Origin: Modestobacter altitudinis | GTDB lineage: Bacteria > Actinomycetota > Actinomycetes > Mycobacteriales > Geodermatophilaceae | Direction: 5' to 3' | Length of the DNA stretch: 64,000 bases | NCBI RefSeq assembly: GCF_005930475.1 | Contig: NZ_SJEW01000002.1 | Span: forward strand, 62,001-126,000 | Part shown: piece after piece, positions 50,812 through 64,000 of the stretch | How positions within the stretch are numbered: position 1 is the stretch's first letter | Layout: each line of letters begins with the position of its first letter | Program-made: the position numbers and the translations under genes | The notes under the pieces: model-generated | Told to the model about the DNA's origin: nothing | Seen by the model: the letters and a program-made list of their open reading frames with translations, nothing else | The model's database searches: none

Positions 50812-52005
50812 TCACTGGTTGATCTTGACGACCCGGCCGGCGCCGACGGTGCGGCCACCCTCACGGATGGCGAACCGGAGGCCCTCCTCCATGGCGATGG
50901 GCTGGATGAGCTCCACCGTCATCTCGGTGTTGTCACCGGGCATGACCATCTCGGTGCCCGAGGGCAGCGTGACGACGCCGGTGACGTCCGTGGTACGGAA
51001 GTAGAACTGCGGGCGGTAGTTGTTGAAGAACGGCGTGTGCCGGCCGCCCTCGTCCTTCGAGAGGATGTAGACAGAGCCCTCGAAGTTCGTGTGCGGGGTG
51101 ATGGAGCCCGGCTTCACGACGACCTGACCGCGCTCGACGTCCTCGCGCTTGATGCCGCGCAGCAGCAGACCGACGTTGTCACCGGCCTGGCCCTGGTCGA
51201 GCAGCTTGCGGAACATCTCGACACCGGTGACCGTCGTCTTCGACGAGGTCGGGCGGATGCCGACGATCTCGATCTCCTCGGAGACCTTGACGATGCCGCG
51301 CTCCACGCGACCGGTCACGACGGTACCGCGGCCGGTGATGGTGAAGACGTCCTCGACGGGCATGAGGAACGGCTTGTCGATCTCACGCTCGGGCTCGGGG
51401 ATGGCCGAGTCGACGGCGTCCATGAGCTCCATGAGCTTGTTGCCCCACTCGGCGTCGCCCTCGAGGGCCTTCAGCGCCGAGACGCGGACCACGGGGAGGT
51501 CGTCGCCCGGGAACTCGTACTCGCTGAGCAGCTCGCGGACCTCGAGCTCGACGAGCTCCAGGATCTCCTCGTCGTCCACCATGTCGGCCTTGTTCAGGGC
51601 CACCACGATGTAGGGGACGCCGACCTGGCGGGCCAGGAGCACGTGCTCCTTGGTCTGCGGCATCGGGCCGTCGGTCGCCGCGACCACCAGGATCGCGCCG
51701 TCCATCTGCGCGGCACCGGTGATCATGTTCTTGATGTAGTCGGCGTGCCCGGGGCAGTCGACGTGCGCGTAGTGCCGGTTCTCGGTCTGGTACTCCACGT
51801 GGGCGATCGAGATCGTGATCCCACGGGCCTTCTCCTCGGGCGCCTTGTCGATCTGGTCGAACGCGGACGCCTCGTTGAGGTTCGGGTACTTGTCGTGCAG
51901 GACCTTGGTGATCGCCGCGGTCAGCGTCGTCTTCCCGTGGTCGATGTGCCCGATGGTGCCGATGTTGACGTGCGGCTTGGTCCGCTCGAACTTGGCCTTG
52001 GCCAC
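50812..52005 (-). CDS. tuf: Elongation factor Tu
   Basis: A 397-residue GTPase delivering aminoacyl-tRNA. G1 [10 protein letters not shown], effector region [21 protein letters not shown]3 [12 protein letters not shown]4 NKADM; domains 2 and 3 are complete, ending [22 protein letters not shown] 52005 with GAGAGGAA upstream. Last gene of rpsL-rpsG-fusA-tuf. Confidence 0.98.
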   Translation of the reverse strand: MAKAKFERTKPHVNIGTIGHIDHGKTTLTAAITKVLHDKYPNLNEASAFDQIDKAPEEKARGITISIAHVEYQTENRHYAHVDCPGHADYIKNMITGAAQMDGAILVVAATDGPMPQTKEHVLLARQVGVPYIVVALNKADMVDDEEILELVELEVRELLSEYEFPGDDLPVVRVSALKALEGDAEWGNKLMELMDAVDSAIPEPEREIDKPFLMPVEDVFTITGRGTVVTGRVERGIVKVSEEIEIVGIRPTSSKTTVTGVEMFRKLLDQGQAGDNVGLLLRGIKREDVERGQVVVKPGSITPHTNFEGSVYILSKDEGGRHTPFFNNYRPQFYFRTTDVTGVVTLPSGTEMVMPGDNTEMTVELIQPIAMEEGLRFAIREGGRTVGAGRVVKINQ

Positions 52006-52054
52006 TGAGGTTCCTCTCGGTCGTTTCTTCGCAGTCGTTCGCGTGTCTGGGGGT

Positions 52055-52092
52055 GCGAGCAGAGCTCGCGGTGGCCGGCGGCGTCAGCCGCC
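52055..52092. other. Two short hairpins in the fusA-tuf gap
   Basis: GCGAGC-AGA-GCTCGC (52055-52069) and GGCGGC-GTCA-GCCGCC (52077-52092). The first resembles the loop part of the palindromic repeat family, but the outer GGACC/GGCC arms are missing, so it is at best a remnant. The pair could lower read-through or mark an RNA processing site. Confidence 0.45.
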
Positions 52093-52098
52093 CACCGG

Positions 52099-54198
<2,100 letters not shown>

Positions 54199-54285
54199 TA
54201 CGTCACTCCTCTTCTTTCTCGTCCGCGCGCGGTGCTCGGGGATCGCCCGGGGTCACCGCGGGCAGCGGCTGCTGGTGGACTGAGG

Positions 54286-54756
54286 TCACCAGCGGTAGTG
54301 CGCGAAGGCCTTGTTGGACTCGGCCATCTTGTGGGTGTCCTCGCGGCGCTTGACCGCGGCACCCAGACCGTTGCTGGCGTCCAGCAGCTCGTTCATGAGG
54401 CGCTCGGTCATCGTCTTCTCGCGACGACCGCGGCTGTACTGGATCAGCCAGCGCAGGCCGAGGGTCGTGCTGCGGGAGGCGCGGACCTCGATCGGCACCT
54501 GGTAGGTCGCACCACCGACACGGCGGCTGCGGACCTCCAGGGCCGGCTTGACGTTGTCCAGCGCGCGCTTGAGCGTGACCACCGGGTCGGTGTCGCTCTT
54601 GGCACGGACGCCCTCGAGGGCGCCGTAGACGATCGCCTCGGCGACCGAGCGCTTGCCGTCGACGAGCACCTTGTTCACCAGCTGGGTCACCAGCGGCGAC
54701 TGGTACACCGGGTCGGCGACGAGCGGACGCTTCGGCGCGGGGCCCTTGCGCGGCAT
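54286..54756 (-). CDS. rpsG: 30S ribosomal protein S7
   Basis: A 156-residue head assembly initiator. ATG 54756 overlaps the rpsL stop (TAATG). [40 protein letters not shown] and the end NKAFAHYRW are signatures. Confidence 0.98.
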   Translation of the reverse strand: MPRKGPAPKRPLVADPVYQSPLVTQLVNKVLVDGKRSVAEAIVYGALEGVRAKSDTDPVVTLKRALDNVKPALEVRSRRVGGATYQVPIEVRASRSTTLGLRWLIQYSRGRREKTMTERLMNELLDASNGLGAAVKRREDTHKMAESNKAFAHYRW

Positions 54757-55130
54757 TAGCTCTTCTCCTTCTTCGCGCCGTAACGGCTGCGAGCCTGCTT
54801 GCGGCCGCGGACACCCTGAGTGTCCAGCGAGCCGCGGATGATCTTGTAGCGCACGCCCGGCAGGTCCTTCACGCGGCCGCCGCGCACGAGCACCATGGAG
54901 TGCTCCTGCAGGTTGTGGCCGACGCCCGGGATGTAGGCGGTCACCTCGATGCCGCTGGTCAGCCGGACGCGGGCGACCTTGCGCAGCGCCGAGTTCGGCT
55001 TCTTCGGGGTCGTGGTGTACACGCGGGTGCACACCCCGCGGCGCTGGGGAGAACCCTTCAGCGCCGGGGTCTTGGTCTTCTCGACCTTGTCCTCGCGGCC
55101 CTTGCGGACCAGCTGGTTGATCGTGGGCAT
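54756..55130 (-). CDS. rpsL: 30S ribosomal protein S12
   Basis: A 124-residue decoding-centre protein. [40 protein letters not shown] and [16 protein letters not shown] are typical. The streptomycin-related lysines are wild type (Lys43 and the Lys of GRVKDLPG). ATG 55130; first gene of the str operon behind a leader of about 315 nt. Confidence 0.98.
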   Translation of the reverse strand: MPTINQLVRKGREDKVEKTKTPALKGSPQRRGVCTRVYTTTPKKPNSALRKVARVRLTSGIEVTAYIPGVGHNLQEHSMVLVRGGRVKDLPGVRYKIIRGSLDTQGVRGRKQARSRYGAKKEKS

Positions 55131-55452
55131 GGGTGGCCTGGATCTCCTACCTGCGCTGGGTCGTGCTGTGGATGTGGTGCGTGCCTGTGTGTGCCCGGTT
55201 GCCCGGCCCGTCCGATTCTGGCCGTGACCCACCGTCCGGCCCCCGCGGTCGGGCGTGTTGCCCTCGCGAGAACCGGCCAGCTGGTCGAGCCGGACTCGTC
55301 GCCCCTCGCCGTTCGGCGCGGCCACACCACCTTGCAGTGGTCCCGTCGTGGACGGGCGTGGCCCCTGTCGGCCGGCCGGTCGGATGGACCGGTGGGCGTC
55401 GAGGTGCACCGCGAACAGGAGCAGGCCCAGGACACCCTGGGCACAGCTGACC
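55131..55452 (-). other. Long rpsL leader
   Basis: About 315 nt between the predicted transcription start and rpsL, with no coding region I can support. It is GC-rich with several short inverted repeats but no recognised riboswitch or ribosomal-protein leader motif. The length suggests post-transcriptional control. Confidence 0.5.
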
Positions 55453-55481
55453 ACAGTACCCGGCCCTCTCGACCCGGTCAA
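55453..55481 (-). promoter_or_regulatory. str operon (rpsL) promoter
   Basis: On the minus strand TTGACC (55476-55481), 17 nt spacer, TACTGT (55453-55458). This is the best housekeeping-type promoter in the window, in the divergent gap upstream of rpsL. Confidence 0.75.
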
Positions 55482-55763
55482 AGCCGGGTCCAGGTGTGAC
55501 CGCGCACCGGACCAGCCGGTCTGTCGCGTACCAACCGCGACCGGCGGTGGACCATTCCCGGGTGGGCAGTCGCCACGCCGGGAGGTCCTGGCGGGGAACG
55601 TACCGGACGACGGTCGCCGTGCCGAGCACCCGCGCGCGCCTGATGCCTGGGGTCCCGGTGGTCTCGCGTCGCTCCTGTCGGACCCCGGCCCTACCGTCGG
55701 TGTCGAACCGCTCACGACCCGCTCCCAGGCCGTGACCACGTCCAGCGCCCCGGAGGTACCGCC
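55482..55763. other. Upstream region of the serine protease gene
   Basis: About 280 nt between the rpsL promoter and the protease start. No gene is supported. TACCGT at 55692-55697 could be a -10 for the rightward protease, without a clear -35. Confidence 0.4.
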
Positions 55764-56753
55764 GTGCTCCCCGACTCCGCCCGTGAACTGAAGGCCCGCC
55801 TGTCCCAGCGGCTGACCGAGGCGCCCACCGCGGTCGCCAGCTCCCTCGGCGGGGCCACCCGCTGGAGCGGCGTGGCGCTGGGCCTGGCGCCGGTGGGCCG
55901 CGGCCAGGTGCACCTGGCCATCCGGCTGATCGAGCAGGCCGACGCCGACGTGGTGCTGGCCGGTCTCGACGCAGCGGCACGCGAGGAGGTCGACGTCCGG
56001 GTGATAGGGCAGGTGCGCCCCTTCACCTCCCCCACCGGGTACACCCCGGCCGAGCTCCAGCAGCGGGTGCGCCCGCTGCGGCCAGGCCTGTCGATCAGCC
56101 ACCCCGATGTCACGGCCGGCACGCTCGGCGGCTTCGTCCGCCGGTCGGGCACCGAGGGCCTGCTGGTGCTCTCCAACAACCACGTGCTGGCCAACAGCGA
56201 TGCTGCGACCGAGGGCGACCCGGTGGTGCAGCCGGGCGTCGCCGACGGCGGGACGCCCGAGGACCGGGTCGGGACGCTGGAGGCCTTCGTCCGGCTGAGC
56301 GCCGACCCCGGCAACCTGGTGGACGCCGCGGTCGCCGCCCTGGACGCCGGGCTCGGGGCCGACCCCACCGACTACCCCGGTGGCGCCCTGCTCGCCGCGG
56401 TGGCCTCGCCCGACGACGTGGACCCCGACGAGCTGGTGGAGAAGCTCGGGCGGACGACCGGCCACACCCGCGGCCGGATCACCGCCGTGGAGGTCGACGG
56501 CGTGGGCGTCCAGTACGACGACGGCGTGCACACCTTCGACGACCAGGTGGAGATCGAGGGCCTCACCGGGGCCTTCAGCGCCGGCGGGGACAGCGGCTCG
56601 GTGATCTGGCGCAGCCGGGACCGGGCACCCCTCGGCCTGCTCTTCGCCGGCTCCACCGAGGGCGGCAGCGCGGGCGGCGGCGTCACCTTCGCCAACCCGC
56701 TGGCCACCGTGCTGCGCGAGCTGGGGGTGGAGTGGGTGTCCAGCGCGGGCTGA
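55764..56753 (+). CDS. Non-secreted trypsin-like serine protease with N-terminal companion domain
   Basis: A 330-codon gene (329 residues) from GTG 55764 behind CGGAGGT. There is no signal peptide or membrane segment, so it is likely cytoplasmic. Residues about 1-88 form a small alpha/beta domain ending [12 protein letters not shown]. Residues about 105-329 are a chymotrypsin-fold protease with triad candidates His140 (LSNNHVLAN), Asp187 (LVDAAVAAL) and Ser277 (SAGGDSGSV). The N-terminal domain resembles the protein encoded next door (56764). Rightward, inserted between rpsL and rpoC. Substrate unknown. Intracellular trypsin-like proteases of this type exist in other bacteria but are poorly studied. 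Confidence 0.78.
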   Translation: MLPDSARELKARLSQRLTEAPTAVASSLGGATRWSGVALGLAPVGRGQVHLAIRLIEQADADVVLAGLDAAAREEVDVRVIGQVRPFTSPTGYTPAELQQRVRPLRPGLSISHPDVTAGTLGGFVRRSGTEGLLVLSNNHVLANSDAATEGDPVVQPGVADGGTPEDRVGTLEAFVRLSADPGNLVDAAVAALDAGLGADPTDYPGGALLAAVASPDDVDPDELVEKLGRTTGHTRGRITAVEVDGVGVQYDDGVHTFDDQVEIEGLTGAFSAGGDSGSVIWRSRDRAPLGLLFAGSTEGGSAGGGVTFANPLATVLRELGVEWVSSAG

Positions 56754-56763
56754 GGGGCGCATC

Positions 56764-56988
56764 ATGGGCGTCATGACCGACCGTGCCGCTGCCCGGGCCG
56801 CCAAGTCCGCCCTGGCCCAGCGCCTCGCGACCGATCCCGGCGTCGCGGCTGTGGGGCTGGCGCGTCAGGACGCGGAGTACGTGGTGCGGGTCGACCTCAC
56901 CGAGGCCGGCGTCGGCACCCGGGTCCCCCGTGACGTCGACGGCGTCCGCGTCGTGACGCACGTGATCGGCACCGTCCGCCCCCTGTAG
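56764..56988 (+). CDS. Small paralogue of the protease N-terminal domain
   Basis: A 74-residue protein 10 nt after the protease stop, GAGGGG upstream of ATG 56764 (ATG 56773 is an alternative). An N-terminal helix rich in Ala ([19 protein letters not shown]) leads to [20 protein letters not shown] and ends [14 protein letters not shown]. This pattern parallels the protease N-terminus ([43 protein letters not shown]). It may be a free copy of that domain acting on the protease as inhibitor, chaperone or adaptor; this is inference. Confidence 0.68.
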   Translation: MGVMTDRAAARAAKSALAQRLATDPGVAAVGLARQDAEYVVRVDLTEAGVGTRVPRDVDGVRVVTHVIGTVRPL

Positions 56989-56995
56989 CTCCCGG

Positions 56996-57013
56996 CCGCT
57001 CCAGCACTCCCCC
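56996..57013. repeat. 18 bp post-stop repeat, copy 2
   Basis: Exact copy of 628-645, again within 10 nt of a stop codon (56986-56988). Confidence 0.5.
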
Positions 57014-57093
57014 GGGGCCCGCCCAGGCCGCTCGGCCGTTACGGTCGCCGACAGGGGCGCCGACGAGGGTGCCCCGGACGCCGAGGAGGGCGC

Positions 57094-58140
57094 GTGCGCA
57101 TCGGGATCCAGGCCAGTTACAGCGGGGACTTCCAGCAGACGGCGGCGGAGATCCGCGACCTGGAGTCCGCCGGGCTCGACGTCGCCATGGTCGCCGAGGT
57201 CTACACGTTCGACTCGGTGAGCCAGCTGGGCTATCTCGCCGCCGTCACCGAGCGGGTCGAGCTGATGAGCGGCATCTTCCCGATCTACAGCCGCACCCCG
57301 GCACTGATCGCGATGACCGCCGCCGGGCTGGACTTCGTGTCCGGCGGCCGCTTCACCCTGGGTCTGGGGGCATCGGGCCCGCAGGTGATCGAGGGCTGGC
57401 ACGGGGTCCCCTACGACGCCCCGCTGCAGCGCACCCGGGAGATCGTCGAGATCTGCCGGCAGGTGTGGCGCCGGGAACGGCTGGTCCACGAGGGCAAGAA
57501 GTACACCGTCCCGCTGCCGGCCGACCAGGGCACCGGGCTGGGCAAGCCGCTGAAGCTGATCAACACCCCGGTCCGCGAGCGGATCCCGGTCCTGCTGGCC
57601 GCACTCGGCCCGAAGAACGTCGAACTGGCGGCGGAGATCGCGGAGAAGTGGGAGCCGATCTTCTTCCACCCGGAGCGCGCGGCCGACGTGTGGGGAGCGT
57701 CGCTCGAGGCCGGCCGGGCCAAGCGCGACACCGCCCTGGGGGAGCTGGACGTCGTCGTCGGGGTGCCGGTCGCCATCGGGGAGGACGTCGAGCACCTCCT
57801 CGACGCCGTCCGCCCGGGCATCGCCCTCTACGTGGGCGGCATGGGCGCCAAGGGCAAGAACTTCTACAACGACCTCGCCCGGCGCTACGGCTACGAGGCC
57901 GAGGCGGAGACCATCCAGGAGCTCTACCTCGCCGGGCGCAAGGACGAGGCTGCGGCCGCCGTCCCCGAGGACCTGGTGCGGGCCACCTCGCTCATCGGCC
58001 CGGAGTCCTACGTCGCCGAGCGGATCGCCGCCTTCGCGGCGGCCGGGGTCACCACCATCAACCTGCAGCCGATGGACGACAGCCGGGAGAACCGGCTGCG
58101 CACGGTCGAGACCATGCGCCGGTTGAGCGACGCCGTGTGA
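57094..58140 (+). CDS. LLM-class (luciferase-like) F420-dependent oxidoreductase
   Basis: A 348-residue TIM-barrel flavin/F420 enzyme. MRIGIQASYSGDFQQTAAEI, GLDVAMVAEVYTFDSVSQLG, GRFTLGLGASGPQVIEGWHG and VPVLLAALGPKNVELAAEIA are typical of actinobacterial F420-dependent LLM oxidoreductases. The substrate cannot be told from sequence. GTG 57094 has GAGGAGGG upstream. Convergent with rpoC. Confidence 0.88.
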   Translation: MRIGIQASYSGDFQQTAAEIRDLESAGLDVAMVAEVYTFDSVSQLGYLAAVTERVELMSGIFPIYSRTPALIAMTAAGLDFVSGGRFTLGLGASGPQVIEGWHGVPYDAPLQRTREIVEICRQVWRRERLVHEGKKYTVPLPADQGTGLGKPLKLINTPVRERIPVLLAALGPKNVELAAEIAEKWEPIFFHPERAADVWGASLEAGRAKRDTALGELDVVVGVPVAIGEDVEHLLDAVRPGIALYVGGMGAKGKNFYNDLARRYGYEAEAETIQELYLAGRKDEAAAAVPEDLVRATSLIGPESYVAERIAAFAAAGVTTINLQPMDDSRENRLRTVETMRRLSDAV

Positions 58141-58187
58141 CGCGATTGCGTCACGTGACTCAGGAGGCCGGGCCGCACCCTCCATGA

Positions 58188-58244
58188 CGGCTGACGCCGC
58201 GTGGTCGCGGCGTCAGCCGCTCCGGGCCGCGGTGCGGCCCGGAG
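58188..58244. terminator. Two tandem hairpins after the LLM gene
   Basis: CGGCTGACGCCGCG (58188-58201) pairs perfectly with 58206-58219 around TGGT; CTCCGGGCCGC (from 58220) pairs with 58234-58244 around GGT. They lie 48 nt after the LLM stop. Confidence 0.8.
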
Positions 58245-58251
58245 GGTCGCC

Positions 58252-58302
58252 GTGACACAGCAGGGCCCCGCACGCCAGTGGCGTACGGGGCCCTGCTGTC
58301 AC
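58252..58302. terminator. rpoC terminator hairpin
   Basis: GTGACA...GCAGGGCCCCG (58252-58270) pairs with CGGGGCCCTGCTGTCAC (58286-58302) with a 2 nt bulge; the loop contains a further ACGCC/GGCGT stem. It lies 12 nt beyond the rpoC stop. Confidence 0.85.
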
Positions 58303-58314
58303 TCACTCAGCGCA

Positions 58315-62214
<3,900 letters not shown>

Positions 62215-62268
62215 TCGATGTACCCCTTTCCGGGGCTAGTTCTTCGCTTCGTTTCGAAAAGGTGTGGT

Positions 62269-62302
62269 GCCGGCCGGCCCTGGTGACCCAGGGCCGGCCG
62301 GC
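62269..62302. other. 15 bp perfect hairpin between rpoB and rpoC
   Basis: Arms GCCGGCCGGCCCTGG (62269-62283) and complement (62288-62302), loop TGAC. It lies 6 nt after the rpoB stop. Being between two subunits made in balance, it is more likely an attenuator or RNase processing site than a full terminator. Confidence 0.7.
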
Positions 62303-62308
62303 CGGCGA

Positions 62309-64000
<1,692 letters not shown>

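Noticed and set aside
52055-52092. Ninth copy of the palindromic repeat family between fusA and tuf
   Set aside because: Has a similar inner GCGAGC/GCTCGC stem but lacks the GGACC/GGCC outer arms and is not next to a stop codon.

Overview
This 64 kb window is a very GC-rich actinobacterial chromosome segment made almost entirely of conserved housekeeping genes. The gene order rpoB-rpoC, rpsL-rpsG-fusA-tuf, S10-spc-alpha ribosomal operons, truA, rplM-rpsI-glmM-glmS, alr, tsa genes, groES-groEL, whiB/bldM, guaB-guaB3-guaA is the arrangement known from Streptomyces and, in pieces, from Mycobacterium. Frequent GTG starts, the whiD/bldM-type pair, GuaB3 and a His-rich GroEL support Actinomycetia. 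Protein style suggests a Geodermatophilaceae-like organism (Blastococcus, Geodermatophilus, Modestobacter), but that is inference. No insertion sequence, prophage, CRISPR array, rRNA or tRNA gene was seen.

Layout. 1-2.0 kb: three PspC-domain genes and a small membrane protein (envelope stress type). 2.2-6.5 kb: guanine nucleotide synthesis, guaB > guaB3 > guaA. 6.7-11.6 kb: a small acidic protein, an AbiEi/DUF559-like gene between two related hairpin repeats, a BldM-like regulator with a degenerate receiver, a WhiB3/WhiD-type protein and a TPR-GGDEF protein. 11.8-15.3 kb: groES-groEL under a CIRCE operator, divergent from a THUMP-like methyltransferase. 15.3-26.9 kb: one long leftward series, rplM-rpsI-glmM-glmS-acpS-nnr-alr-hydrolase-udg-tsaE-tsaB-rimI-tsaD, joining cell-wall precursor supply, metabolite repair and tRNA t6A synthesis with many stop/start overlaps. 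27.1-32.1 kb: a beta carbonic anhydrase, molybdenum cofactor genes moeA-moaC-mogA and mobA, fdhD, and an SDR-like protein. 32.2-55.1 kb: truA and the alpha, spc, S10 and str ribosomal operons, all leftward. 55.8-58.1 kb: three rightward genes (a non-secreted serine protease, a small paralogue of its N-terminal domain, and an LLM-family oxidoreductase) lying between rpsL and rpoC. 58.3-64 kb: rpoC and the 3' part of rpoB.

Regulatory structure is rich. There are promoter candidates for rpsL, infA and groES, a CIRCE site, and many long perfect hairpins at gene ends. The most striking non-coding feature is a dispersed family of about 55-85 bp palindromic elements (8 copies here). Seven of them begin 0-7 nt after the stop codon of a leftward gene, and several lie inside ribosomal operons. 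Their outer stems vary in sequence but stay largely complementary. Other unusual points are two 72 bp hairpin repeats flanking the AbiEi-like gene, a tandem copy of the guaB 3' end, convergent terminators whose stems contain both stop codons, and a two-gene protease/N-domain module.
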